Of a DNA stretch of 64,000 bases, positions 24,868 through 33,346 are shown in pieces. The stretch's first letter is position 1. Each line of letters begins with the position of its first letter. The position numbers and the translations under genes were made by a program. The stretch covers positions 2,999,597 to 3,063,596 of the forward strand of contig NC_020891.1 in assembly GCF_000355695.1 (NCBI RefSeq), read 5' to 3'. A model generated the notes under the pieces. The model searched no databases. It was given only the letters and a program-made list of their open reading frames with translations, and was not told the origin of the DNA. This DNA is from Clavibacter nebraskensis NCPPB 2581. Its GTDB lineage: Bacteria; Actinomycetota; Actinomycetes; Actinomycetales; Microbacteriaceae.

Positions 24868-25311
24868 TCATGCGGATGCGGGGGCCTCGGAGGTGCTGGC
24901 GACCGGCCCGCCCGCCGCCTCGGCCGCGCGGCGCGTGCACTCGGCGCAGAGTCCGAACACGTCGACCACGTGGCTCGGCGCGGTGAAGCCGTTGCCCGCG
25001 GCGACGTCGTGCGCCCACGACTCGACCTCGTCGGCCGCGATCTCGACGGTCTTCCCACAGACACGGCAGATGAGGTGGTGGTGGTGGCCGCCTGTGGCGC
25101 ACGTGCGGTAGAGCGCCTCGCCGTCGGGCGACTGCAGCGAGTCCGCGTCGCCCTCGGCGGCGAGGTCGCCGAGCGCGCGGTAGACGGTGGCGAGGCCGAT
25201 GGGGGATCCGGCCTCGTGCAGCCGCGCGTGCAGCCGCTGCGCGCTCACGAACTCGGTCGATGCGTCCAGCGCCTGCCGGACGGCCTCGCGCTGCCAGGTG
25301 TTCCGCTTCAT
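24868..25311 (-). CDS. zur: Fur family regulator, probably zinc-responsive Zur
   Basis: A 147-residue metalloregulator. The winged helix begins KRNTWQREAVRQALDAS and includes GLATVYRALGDLA. The metal-binding half has GGHHHHLICRVCGKTVEI and FGLCAECTRRA, the two CxxC pairs of a structural zinc site. It is encoded with the ZnuABC-type importer, its ATG overlapping the permease stop as ATGA, so a Zur role is inferred rather than Fur or Mur. It would repress the znu operon via the palindrome upstream of the first gene. Confidence 0.87.
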   Translation of the reverse strand: MKRNTWQREAVRQALDASTEFVSAQRLHARLHEAGSPIGLATVYRALGDLAAEGDADSLQSPDGEALYRTCATGGHHHHLICRVCGKTVEIAADEVESWAHDVAAGNGFTAPSHVVDVFGLCAECTRRAAEAAGGPVASTSEAPASA

Positions 25312-26234
25312 GCCCGTGCCCTCCCGGCGGGCGATCCTCCCCGCTCCGCCAGGGTACGCGTCCCGCCCGACGTGCCGCTGCGCGCCCGGAGGGCGTCGAC
25401 GCCGCGGCAGACGAGGTAGATGGCGAACGAGATGGTCGTGACGTACGGGCTGATGGGGATGCTGCTGCCGAGCGCGAGCATGATGCCGCCGACGATGCTG
25501 GCGAGCGCGAACAGCACGCTGAGCGACACGACCACCCGCGGCGTCGACGAGACGCGCATCGCGGCGGCCGCAGGCGTGACGAGCAGCGAGAGCACGAGCA
25601 GCGCGCCGACGATCTGGATGGAGACCGCCGTGCCCAGCCCGAGCAGGATCATGAACACGATGGAGAGCAGCCGCACGGGCACGCCCCGGGCGGCGGCCAC
25701 GTCGGGATCGACGCTCGCGAACATCAGCGGCCGCCAGACGACCGCGAGGCCGAGGATGACGACGGCGCTGATCGCGACGAGGTAGCCGAGCTGCGGGTTG
25801 TCGACCGAGACGATCTGGCCCGTGAGCAGGCCGAACTTGTTGCTCGCGCGGCCGTCGTAGAGGGCGAGGAAGAGGATCCCGAGGCCGAGGCCGAACGGCA
25901 TGATGACGGCGATGATCGAGTTGCGGTCCTTCGCGCGCGTGCCGAGCACGCCGATGGCGATGGCGGCGACGAGCGAGCCGACGAGGGACCCGCCGACGAC
26001 GTTGAGGCCGAGCAGCAGCGCCGCCGCGGCGCCCGCGAACGAGAGCTCGCTCACGCCGTGCACCGCGAAGGCGAGGTCCCGCGTCATGACGAAGACGCCG
26101 ATGAGGCCGCCGACGACGCCGAGCACGGCGCCCGCGATGATGCTGTTCCGCAGCAGCGCGACGAGCGCGCCGTAGTCGGAGAAGTCGAACAGGCGCGACC
26201 AGACGTCGCCCGCGTCCGCGAGCAGGTGGATCAC
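25308..26234 (-). CDS. znuB: Metal ABC transporter permease, ZnuB-like
   Basis: A 308-residue ABC-3 family permease with about eight to nine helices. Conserved segments are VFVMTRDLAFAVHGVSELSFAGAAAALLLG and LLVTPAAAAMRVS. Predicted cargo is Zn(II), perhaps Mn(II), imported from the binding protein. The start is a GTG whose sequence overlaps the ATPase stop (GTGA), so translation is coupled. The stop in turn overlaps the regulator start. Assignment to zinc rests on neighbours. Confidence 0.87.
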   Translation of the reverse strand: MIHLLADAGDVWSRLFDFSDYGALVALLRNSIIAGAVLGVVGGLIGVFVMTRDLAFAVHGVSELSFAGAAAALLLGLNVVGGSLVGSLVAAIAIGVLGTRAKDRNSIIAVIMPFGLGLGILFLALYDGRASNKFGLLTGQIVSVDNPQLGYLVAISAVVILGLAVVWRPLMFASVDPDVAAARGVPVRLLSIVFMILLGLGTAVSIQIVGALLVLSLLVTPAAAAMRVSSTPRVVVSLSVLFALASIVGGIMLALGSSIPISPYVTTISFAIYLVCRGVDALRARSGTSGGTRTLAERGGSPAGRARA

Positions 26235-27106
26235 GCGGCCCTCCCGTCGGCGGGACCGGCCTCGTGCAGGCCGTGCGTCCCGTGGTCGCCGTGCTCGTCG
26301 TGCTCGTCGTCGTCGTGCGAGTGGTGCCCCTGCGGGTCGTCGGTGGCGCCCACCACGACGACGCGGCCGCGCACGCGCACCACGTCGACGGGCGTGCCGT
26401 AGAGCGAGCTCAGCACTTCGGAGTCGAGGACCTCGTCGGGCGTGCCGATGCGGAACCGACCGCCCACGAGGTAGAGGACGCGGTCGACCATGTCCAGCAC
26501 GGGGTTGACGTCGTGGGTGACGAACACGACCGCCGCGTCGGTCTCCCTGCGGTGCCGGTCGATGAGCTCGCTGACGACGCGCTGGTGCCCCAGGTCGAGG
26601 CTGAGGAGCGGCTCGTCGCAGAGGAGGAGCCGCGGATCCGACGCCAGGGCCTGGGCCACGCGCAGCCGCTGCTGCTCGCCGCCCGAGAGCGTCGCGACCG
26701 GGGCGTCCGCGTAGGACGTGGCGCCGACCGCGTCGAGCAGCTCGTCGACCCGGGCGCGCTCGGCGCGCCGGCTGATCGGCAACCCCCAGCGGTGGCCGGT
26801 GACGCCGAAGCCGACGAGGTCGCGCGCGCGCACGGGCGTCGCCGCGGTGATGAGCTTCTGCTGCGGGATGTAGCCGATGCGCCGCGCGCCGCGGCGCACC
26901 GGCTCGTCGAGGAAGCGCATCTCCCCCGACGTGAGGCGCTGGGCGCCGAGGACGGACTTGAGGAAGCTGGTCTTGCCGGATCCGTTCGGGCCCAGCACCG
27001 CGACGAACTCGCCGGGCACCACGTCGAGGTCGAGCCCGCTCCAGAGGGTGCGCGCACCGAACGCGAGCGTCGCGTCCCGCAGGCTCAGGACGGGTGCGCC
27101 GGTCAC
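26231..27106 (-). CDS. znuC: Metal ABC transporter ATP-binding protein, ZnuC-like, with His-rich tail
   Basis: A 291-residue ATPase. Walker A is LGPNGSGKTSFLKS, the Q-loop is GYIPQQKLI, the ABC signature is LSGGEQQRLRVAQAL, Walker B is LLLCDEPLLSLD and the switch His is in VFVTHDVNP. The last 40 residues form a His/Asp/Glu-rich tail (HHSHDDDEHDEHGDHGTHG), a likely zinc buffer or sensor. The GTG at 27106 overlaps the znuA stop as GTGA, which decides the start; a longer frame from 27154 would overlap znuA by about 50 nt. Confidence 0.89.
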   Translation of the reverse strand: MTGAPVLSLRDATLAFGARTLWSGLDLDVVPGEFVAVLGPNGSGKTSFLKSVLGAQRLTSGEMRFLDEPVRRGARRIGYIPQQKLITAATPVRARDLVGFGVTGHRWGLPISRRAERARVDELLDAVGATSYADAPVATLSGGEQQRLRVAQALASDPRLLLCDEPLLSLDLGHQRVVSELIDRHRRETDAAVVFVTHDVNPVLDMVDRVLYLVGGRFRIGTPDEVLDSEVLSSLYGTPVDVVRVRGRVVVVGATDDPQGHHSHDDDEHDEHGDHGTHGLHEAGPADGRAA

Positions 27107-28056
27107 GATCCCCGGATCGCGGAGGCCACGGCGTCGACGTTCTCGGTCATCCACTCAACGTACCCGCTGCCCGCGGGCAGGTCGGCGGGCAGGGTCTCCG
27201 TGACCGGCACGACGGGGACGCCGGCGGCCTTCGCGGCGGCGACGACCTGGTCGGTCGTCGCGCCCGTGGTCTGCGAGTTGTAGACGAGCGCCGCGACCTT
27301 CTTCTCGGAGAAGAGCGCGAGCGTCTCCTTCAGCACGTCGGCCGGCACATCGGTGCCCTCCTCGACGGCCTCGCTGAACTCGTCCGGCGTGCGGTTCTCG
27401 AGGCCCATGGCGCTCGTCATGTACAGCGGCACGGGCTCGGTGATCGCGACGCCCTTGCCGGTGCCGGCCGGCTTCGCGGCGGCCTCGGCGTCGGCGATCG
27501 CGTCGAGCTTCGCCGTGAAGGCCTGCTCGTTGGCCTCGAACGTCGCGGCGCCGGCGCTGTCCGCCTTCGAGAACGCCTGCTCGATCTCCTCGGCCAGCTT
27601 CTTCATCGTGGGCATGTCGTACCAGACGTGCTCGTTGAACTCGCCCTCGGCCGGCTTCTGGTCGTAGCCCGAGATGTCGGCCGCGTTGAGGAGGACCGGG
27701 CTCTTCCCGCCGGGCAACGCCTTGATCATGGTGTCGACGAAGTCGTCGTATCCGCCGCCGTTCTGGATCACGACGTCGGCCGTGGAGAGCGCCAGCTGGT
27801 CGCGCGAGGTGGCCTGGTACTCGTGCGGGTCCTTGTCCGGGCTGTCGATGATCGACGTCACCTTGACGTCGTCGCCGCCGATCTGCTGCGCGATGTCGCC
27901 GTAGACGTCGGTCGAGGCGACGACCTCGAGCGTGCCTCCGCCGGATGAGGACGCCGACGCGTCGTCGGAGGGCGCCCCGGATCCGGAGGCGCAGCCCGCG
28001 AGGGGGACGGCGAGGAGCGAGACGGCGAGCAGGGCGGTGAGGGGGCGACGGTTCAT
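27103..28056 (-). CDS. znuA: Metal-binding ABC lipoprotein, ZnuA-like
   Basis: A 317-residue exported lipoprotein of the cluster 9 (ZnuA/TroA) family with lipobox LAGC (Cys22) and a Ser/Gly-rich linker. Metal ligands are visible as DKDPHEYQ, NEHVWYDMPTMKKLA and YNSQTTG. It captures zinc (or manganese) outside the membrane. It is first of the znuA-znuC-znuB-zur operon. The ATG at 28056 is chosen over one at 28068; TATGGT ends 7 nt before it, and a zinc-box-like palindrome lies directly upstream. Confidence 0.88.
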   Translation of the reverse strand: MNRRPLTALLAVSLLAVPLAGCASGSGAPSDDASASSSGGGTLEVVASTDVYGDIAQQIGGDDVKVTSIIDSPDKDPHEYQATSRDQLALSTADVVIQNGGGYDDFVDTMIKALPGGKSPVLLNAADISGYDQKPAEGEFNEHVWYDMPTMKKLAEEIEQAFSKADSAGAATFEANEQAFTAKLDAIADAEAAAKPAGTGKGVAITEPVPLYMTSAMGLENRTPDEFSEAVEEGTDVPADVLKETLALFSEKKVAALVYNSQTTGATTDQVVAAAKAAGVPVVPVTETLPADLPAGSGYVEWMTENVDAVASAIRGS

Positions 28057-28070
28057 GGATCCGACCATAC

Positions 28071-28095
28071 GGTATTGATAACCGGTATCAGTACC
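28071..28095 (-). promoter_or_regulatory. Near-perfect palindrome, candidate Zur operator
   Basis: GGTATTGATA at 28071-28080 and TATCAGTACC at 28086-28095 are inverted repeats with one mismatch around a 5-nt centre. It lies immediately upstream of the TATGGT hexamer that should serve znuA, so bound repressor would block RNA polymerase. Assignment to Zur is inference from the operon. Confidence 0.7.
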
Positions 28096-28125
28096 ACCAC
28101 GCCCTCGCTGTGGAGGACGGTTCCG

Positions 28126-29526
28126 TCACTCCAGGAGCAGCGCCGGCTCCTCGATGATGCTCGCGACGTCGGCCAGGAAGCGGCTCGCGACGTCGCCGTC
28201 GACCACCCGGTGGTCGAAGCTCGCGCCGATGGTCGTGACGAAGCGGGGGCGCACCTCGCCGTCGACGACCCACGGCTTCTGCTTGATGGTGCCGAGCGCG
28301 ACGATCGCGACCTCGCCCGGGTTGAGGATCGGCGTGCCGGTGTCCATGCCGAAGACGCCGATGTTGGTGATCGTGATGGTCCCCTGGCCCATGTCCGCCG
28401 GGGTCGTCTTGCCGTCGCGTGCCGTGAGCGTGAGCTGCTCGAGCGCGCGGGCGAGCTCCAGCAGCGACATGGCCTGCGCCTCCTTGACGTTCGGCACCAC
28501 GAGCCCGCGCGGGGTCGCGGCGGCCACGCCGAGGTTCACGTAGTGGCGGACGATGATCTCCTGGTCGGTCCACGAGGAGTTCACCGTGGGGTTCCGGCGC
28601 ACGGCCCAGATCATCGCCTTCGCCATGATCAGCAGCGGCGAGACCTTGACGCCCGCGAAGTCGGTGGACGCCTTGAGGCGCTTGACGAACTCCATCGTGC
28701 GGGTCGCGTCGACGTCGACGAACAGGCTCACGTGCGGCGCCTGGAACGCGCTCTGCACCATGGCGGAGGCGATGACCTTGCGGACGCCCTTCACGGGGAT
28801 CCGCTCCTCGCGCGCGTCCGGCCACTCGGGCGTCTCGATGTTCTTGAAGACGCTCGCCTGCTGCGCCGTGCGGATGACGTCCTCGCGCGTGATCTCGCCG
28901 ACGAGACCGGTGGCCTCGACCTCGGCCAGGTCGACCTCGAGGTCCTTCGCGAGCTTGCGGATGGGGGGCTTGGCGATGATCGGCACGGCCGAGGCGGCGG
29001 GGACCGAGGCGGGACGCGGGGCGCGGGCGGCGGGCGCTCCGGCCGGGGCGCCCGGACGCGCGGCATGGCGGGCGGCGGGAGCGGCGTCGCCCGGCTCGGT
29101 GCGACGGCGCCGGCTCGCGACCTTGCCGACCGTGCCGTAGCCCACGAGCACGGCGCCCGAGGTCTCCTCCGCGGCGGGCGCGGGCGCCGGCTCGCGGTTC
29201 TCGATGGCGGTGTCGTCCTCGATCACCGTCTCGCCCGGCAGCGCCATCTGGGCCGGCGTCTCGGCCGGCGCGGACACGCTCGGCGAGCCCTGCGCGATCG
29301 CGATGATGGGCGTGCCGACCTCGACCGTCTGCCCCTCCTGCACGAGCAGCCCGGAGACCGTGCCCTCGAACGGGCTCGGCAGCTCCACGAGCGACTTCGC
29401 CGTCTCGATCTCGACGATCACCTGGTTGAGCGCCACCTGGTCGCCCGGCTGCACGCGCCACGAGACGATCTCGGCGTCGATGAGGCCCTCGCCCACGTCG
29501 GGCAGGGTGAACTCGGAATCAGCCAT
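28126..29526 (-). CDS. Branched-chain/pyruvate-type dehydrogenase E2 (dihydrolipoamide acyltransferase)
   Basis: A 466-residue E2. The N-terminal lipoyl domain has the lipoyl-lysine motif [10 protein letters not shown] (Lys near 45). A Pro/Ala-rich linker, a peripheral-subunit-binding domain ([12 protein letters not shown]...[11 protein letters not shown]) and the catalytic acyltransferase domain follow, ending [14 protein letters not shown]. It carries acyl groups from E1 to CoA and forms the complex core. The ATG at 29526 follows AGAGGA. It is third of the E1-alpha/E1-beta/E2 operon. No E3 is seen in the window. Confidence 0.9.
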   Translation of the reverse strand: MADSEFTLPDVGEGLIDAEIVSWRVQPGDQVALNQVIVEIETAKSLVELPSPFEGTVSGLLVQEGQTVEVGTPIIAIAQGSPSVSAPAETPAQMALPGETVIEDDTAIENREPAPAPAAEETSGAVLVGYGTVGKVASRRRRTEPGDAAPAARHAARPGAPAGAPAARAPRPASVPAASAVPIIAKPPIRKLAKDLEVDLAEVEATGLVGEITREDVIRTAQQASVFKNIETPEWPDAREERIPVKGVRKVIASAMVQSAFQAPHVSLFVDVDATRTMEFVKRLKASTDFAGVKVSPLLIMAKAMIWAVRRNPTVNSSWTDQEIIVRHYVNLGVAAATPRGLVVPNVKEAQAMSLLELARALEQLTLTARDGKTTPADMGQGTITITNIGVFGMDTGTPILNPGEVAIVALGTIKQKPWVVDGEVRPRFVTTIGASFDHRVVDGDVASRFLADVASIIEEPALLLE

Positions 29527-29582
29527 CGTGCGGTCCTCTTCTTCTGCCGCGCGGGCGGCGGGCGTCGTGACGGGTGCGGCGT

Positions 29583-30638
29583 CTAGTAGGCGAGCGAGCG
29601 GTCGACGGCCTCGAGGATGCGGTCGGCATCCGGGAGGTACAGCGTCTCGAGCTTCGCGGGTGGGAACGGGGCGTCGAAGCCGGAGACGCGGATCACCGGC
29701 GCCTCGAGCGAGTAGAACGCGCGCTCGGTGACGGTGGCCGCGATCTCGGAGCCGACGGACACATGGCCGGGCGCCTCCTGCGCGACGACCAGGCGGCCGG
29801 TGCGCTGCACCGACTCGAGGATGGGGCCGTAGTCGACGGGCGACAGCGAGCGCAGGTCGACGACCTCGACGCTCGTGCCCTCCTCCGCCGCGAGCTCGGC
29901 GGCCTGCAGCAGCATCGCGACCATGGCGCCGTGGCCGACGAGCGTGACGTCGGTGCCGGAGCGGACCACGCGGCTCTCGTGCAGGCCGATTCCGGGAGCC
30001 GAGAAGTCGACCTCGCCCTTCGGCCGGTAGCGGGCCTTGGGCTCGAAGAACATGACCGGGTCGTCGCTCTTGATGGCCTCCTGGATCATCCAGTAGGCGT
30101 CGTGCGGGGTGCTCGGGCTGACGACGCGGAGGCCGGGGGTGTGCGCGAAGTACGCCTCGGGGCTCTCCTGGTGGTGCTCGATGGCGCCGATGTGGCCGCC
30201 GTACGGCACGCGGATCACCACGGGCATGCGCATGGCGCCCTCGTGCCGGTTGGTGATCTTGGCGAGCTGGCTCGTGATCTGGTCGAAGGCCGGGTAGATG
30301 AACCCGTCGAACTGGATCTCGCACACGGGCCGGTAGCCGCGCATCGCCAGGCCGATGGCCGTGCCGACGATGCCGGACTCGGCGAGCGGGGTGTCGATGA
30401 CGCGGCGGGCGCCGAAGTCGCGCTGCAGGTGCTCGGTGATGCGGAAGACGCCGCCGAGCGGGCCGATGTCCTCGCCCATGAGCAGGACCTTCTCGTCCTC
30501 CTCGAGCGCGCGGCGGAGGCCGGCGTTGAGCGCCTTCGCCATGGGCATGCTCTCGATGCCGGCGGGGGCGCCCGTGCCGCTCGTCGCGGCGTCGTCGGAT
30601 CCCGCGGGGGTCGCGGCGCGGTCGATGGTGTCGGTCAT
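29583..30638 (-). CDS. 2-oxoacid dehydrogenase E1 beta subunit
   Basis: A 351-residue transketolase-like beta subunit. After a flexible 28-residue N-terminus it has [58 protein letters not shown] and [14 protein letters not shown]. These match the beta chain of branched-chain 2-oxoacid or pyruvate dehydrogenases. It completes the thiamine-diphosphate site with the alpha subunit. The ATG overlaps the E1 alpha stop as ATGA, which fixes the start at 30638. Substrate cannot be told from E1 beta alone. Confidence 0.92.
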   Translation of the reverse strand: MTDTIDRAATPAGSDDAATSGTGAPAGIESMPMAKALNAGLRRALEEDEKVLLMGEDIGPLGGVFRITEHLQRDFGARRVIDTPLAESGIVGTAIGLAMRGYRPVCEIQFDGFIYPAFDQITSQLAKITNRHEGAMRMPVVIRVPYGGHIGAIEHHQESPEAYFAHTPGLRVVSPSTPHDAYWMIQEAIKSDDPVMFFEPKARYRPKGEVDFSAPGIGLHESRVVRSGTDVTLVGHGAMVAMLLQAAELAAEEGTSVEVVDLRSLSPVDYGPILESVQRTGRLVVAQEAPGHVSVGSEIAATVTERAFYSLEAPVIRVSGFDAPFPPAKLETLYLPDADRILEAVDRSLAY

Positions 30639-31747
30639 CGGTTCCCCTCCAGGGAAGCCTCGTAGCGCTCGAGCCACTCGCGCTGCTCCGTCGTGACGGG
30701 GTGCGGCTCCGAGTAGACGTGATCGAAGATGCCGGGCAGCGCGGGGCTCGTGAGCTCGATGGTGCGGCGGCGGACGTCGGCGGCGAGGTCCTTGGCCTCC
30801 TCGTCGATGCCGTCGAAGAGCGACTGCGGCGCGCCCTGGTTGCGGAGGTACGCCTCGAGCCGGGCGATGGGGTCCTTCGCGACCCAGCCCTGCAGCTCGT
30901 CGTCGGTGCGGTACTTCGTGGGGTCGTCGCTCGAGGTGTGCGCGCCGACGCGGTAGGTGAGCGCCTCGATGAAGGAGGGCCCGTCGCCGTTGCGCGCGTC
31001 ATCGAGGTGCTTGGCCGTGACGGCGTAGCTCGCGAAGACGTCGTTGCCGTCGACCTGCGTGCTCGGCACGCCGAAGCCGCGCGAGCGGAGGTAGAGAGGG
31101 GTGCGCGACTGCGTGGAGACCGGCACCGAGATCGCCCAGTGGTTGTTCTGGAGGAAGAAGACCTGCGGGGTCTGGAAGCTCGCCGCGAAGACGAACGCCT
31201 CGCTCACGTCGCCCTGGCTGGTGGCGCCGTCGCCGTAGTAGGCGATGACGGCGGTGTCGCGGTCGGGATCCCCGGTGGCGACGTCGCCGTCGAACGCGAC
31301 GCCCATCGCGTAGCCCGTGGCGTGCAGCGCCTGCGAGCCGATGACCAGCGTGTAGAGGTGGAAGTTGCCCGCCGCCGGATCCCAGCCGCCGTGGGTGACG
31401 CCGCGCATGAGCCGCACGATGTCGACGGGGTCGATGCCGCGGATGAGGGCGACGCCGTGCTCGCGGTAGGCGGGGAACACGTGGTCCTGCGGGCGCGTGG
31501 CCCGGCCGGATCCGACCTGCGCCGCCTCCTGCCCCGTGCTCGGAGCCCAGAGGCCGAGATGGCCCTGGCGCTGGAGGTTCGTGGCCTCGAGGTCGAACGC
31601 CCGCGTGAGGCGCATGTCGCGGAGGAAGCCGCTGTGGTCGTCCTCCGTGAGTCGCTCGAAGTACGGGAGGAACTCCTCGGCGGAGTCGCTCGGTGCGAGC
31701 TCGCCCGCGGGGGTCAGGAGCTGGACCGTCACATCGCTTTCCGGCAT
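30635..31747 (-). CDS. 2-oxoacid dehydrogenase E1 alpha subunit
   Basis: A 370-residue TPP-dependent alpha chain. TPP motif [14 protein letters not shown] with the distal NNHWAISVP is present, as are [13 protein letters not shown] and the phosphorylatable-loop region SHTSSDD-type [10 protein letters not shown]. It decarboxylates a 2-oxoacid, probably branched-chain (Bkd) or pyruvate. First gene of the operon. The ATG is preceded by TAGGTT at 31754-31759 with a 6-nt spacer, so leaderless. The hexamer's TAG is also the stop codon of the upstream aminotransferase. Confidence 0.92.
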   Translation of the reverse strand: MPESDVTVQLLTPAGELAPSDSAEEFLPYFERLTEDDHSGFLRDMRLTRAFDLEATNLQRQGHLGLWAPSTGQEAAQVGSGRATRPQDHVFPAYREHGVALIRGIDPVDIVRLMRGVTHGGWDPAAGNFHLYTLVIGSQALHATGYAMGVAFDGDVATGDPDRDTAVIAYYGDGATSQGDVSEAFVFAASFQTPQVFFLQNNHWAISVPVSTQSRTPLYLRSRGFGVPSTQVDGNDVFASYAVTAKHLDDARNGDGPSFIEALTYRVGAHTSSDDPTKYRTDDELQGWVAKDPIARLEAYLRNQGAPQSLFDGIDEEAKDLAADVRRRTIELTSPALPGIFDHVYSEPHPVTTEQREWLERYEASLEGNR

Positions 31748-31753
31748 CGTCCC

Positions 31754-31759
31754 AACCTA
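31754..31759 (-). promoter_or_regulatory. -10 hexamer TAGGTT of the E1-E2 operon, containing the pat stop codon
   Basis: TAGGTT ends 6 nt before the E1 alpha ATG, and its first three bases are the stop codon of the upstream aminotransferase gene. A separate promoter inside the upstream gene is implied. Confidence 0.6.
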
Positions 31760-32872
31760 CCGGCGCGCCGGGTGGCCCTCCGGCAGCCCCCGGACAATTC
31801 CCGCCGAGGCGTTCAGTAGCTTCCGGACAGAGGCGGGTTCGCCGATGGTGACGCGGATCCCCTCCGACGCGAAGGCCCGGACGACAAGCCCCGCCGCGGC
31901 GAGCTGCGCCTCGACCTCCGCGGTCTCGGCGCCCGTGGCCAGCCAGACGAAGTTGCCGTGCGGTCGCGGCACTGCCCAGCCCTGTTCGGTGAGCGCGCGC
32001 CAGGCCTCGTCGCGGTCGCGGGCGAGCACGGCCACGCGCTCCAGGAGCTCGTCCTCGTGCTCGAGCGACGCGAGCGCCGCATGCTGCGCGTGGCCGGTGA
32101 CGGAGAGCGGGATGGCGGCGGAGCGGGCGGCGTCGAGGATGCGCGGGTGGCCCACGGCGTAGCCGATGCGGAGGCCGGCCAGCCCGTACGCCTTCGAGAA
32201 TGTGCGGAGGACGACGAGGTTCGGGTGGTCGGCGAGGAGGCGCATGCCGTCGAGGGCATGCTCCGGTCCGACGAACTCGCCGTACGCCTCGTCGAGGAGC
32301 ACGAGCACGTCGCGCGGGACGGCGGCGAGCAGGCGCTCGAGGTCGGCCTCGCTGACCAGCGTGCCCGTGGGGTTGTTCGGGGTGCAGACGATGACGACGC
32401 GCGTGCGGTCGGTGAGCGCGGAGATCATGCCGTCGATGTCGTGCGCGTGGTCGGGCAGGTTCGGCACCGGCACGCCCGTGGCCCCCGCGACGGTGATGAG
32501 GGTGGGGTACGCCTCGAAGGAGCGCCAGGCGTGGACGACCTCGTCGCCGGGGCCCGCGGCCGCGGTGATGAGCTGCGAGAGGATCGCCACGGATCCGGCG
32601 CCGGCGTGGACGTGGTCGACCGTGACGCCGAAGCGGTCGGCGAGCGCGGTGCGCAGCAGGGTCGCGCCCGCGTCGGGATAGCGGTTCACATCGCGCACCT
32701 GGTCGATACGGGCGAGCACCGAGGGCAGCGGATCGAACGGATTCTCGTTGCTGGAGAGCTTGAAGTCGTCCTCGCCGGCCGGCTTGCCCTGGCGGTACGC
32801 GACCATGGCGGCGATGGCGGGACGGAGCCGGACGGGTGCGGCATCGTCGAGGGGCGCGGGTTCGGGGATCAC
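31757..32872 (-). CDS. Histidinol-phosphate/aromatic aminotransferase family protein
   Basis: A 371-residue PLP-dependent class II aminotransferase. Key segments are [60 protein letters not shown], and the PLP-lysine motif [17 protein letters not shown]. It resembles HisC and actinobacterial aromatic aminotransferase Pat; which of the two cannot be told. The GTG start has TAGAAT at 32879-32884 ending 6 nt before it, so leaderless. It lies upstream of the 2-oxoacid dehydrogenase, which suggests joint amino-acid breakdown. Confidence 0.87.
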   Translation of the reverse strand: MIPEPAPLDDAAPVRLRPAIAAMVAYRQGKPAGEDDFKLSSNENPFDPLPSVLARIDQVRDVNRYPDAGATLLRTALADRFGVTVDHVHAGAGSVAILSQLITAAAGPGDEVVHAWRSFEAYPTLITVAGATGVPVPNLPDHAHDIDGMISALTDRTRVVIVCTPNNPTGTLVSEADLERLLAAVPRDVLVLLDEAYGEFVGPEHALDGMRLLADHPNLVVLRTFSKAYGLAGLRIGYAVGHPRILDAARSAAIPLSVTGHAQHAALASLEHEDELLERVAVLARDRDEAWRALTEQGWAVPRPHGNFVWLATGAETAEVEAQLAAAGLVVRAFASEGIRVTIGEPASVRKLLNASAGIVRGLPEGHPARR

Positions 32873-32942
32873 CGGGCGATTCTACGGGCGGGCCGCCGCG
32901 CGGCCCATGGTCCGCGAGGGCGGCGTCTGCGAGGATCGGCGC

Positions 32943-33338
32943 ATGCCCCGATTCCTCGTCCGCGTGGTCGTCAACGCCGTCGCGCTCTGGCTCACCACGC
33001 TCATCGTCTCCGGCACCGTCGTGACCGCCTACGAACCGGGCGACACCACGGCCACCGTGCTCACGTACCTGCTGCTCGGCGCGATCTTCGGCGTCGTGAA
33101 CGGCGTGATCGGCACCGCCGTCCGCATCGTGGCCTTCCCCCTCTACATCCTCACGCTCGGCCTCATCGCGCTCATCGTCAACGGGCTGCTCTTCCTCCTG
33201 GTGGCCGCCATCTCCGACGCGCTGGGCTTCGGCCTCACGGTCGAGGGCTTCTGGTGGGGCGTGCTCGGCGCCCTCCTCATGGCGTTCTTCAGCTGGCTGG
33301 TGGGTCTCGTGCTCCGCCCGGTGACCGCGAGGGCCTGA
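32943..33338 (+). CDS. Phage holin family 4 (PF04020-type) membrane protein
   Basis: A 131-residue protein with four predicted helices (about 6-25, 37-58, 64-90 and 97-120) and almost no extramembrane loops. Segments LLLGAIFGVVNGVIG and FPLYILTLGLIALIVNGLLFLL match the PF04020 family found widely in chromosomes; the phage-holin name is historical and no prophage genes are near. GAGGAT ends 6 nt before the ATG, a weak fit to the leaderless pattern. Divergent from the aminotransferase and convergent with the lipase-like gene. Confidence 0.82.
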   Translation: MPRFLVRVVVNAVALWLTTLIVSGTVVTAYEPGDTTATVLTYLLLGAIFGVVNGVIGTAVRIVAFPLYILTLGLIALIVNGLLFLLVAAISDALGFGLTVEGFWWGVLGALLMAFFSWLVGLVLRPVTARA

Positions 33339-33346
33339 CCCGCGCG

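Noticed and set aside
32943..33338. Prophage remnant suggested by the holin-family name
   Set aside because: The family is widespread in chromosomes, and no phage structural, lysis, integrase or attachment genes are near.
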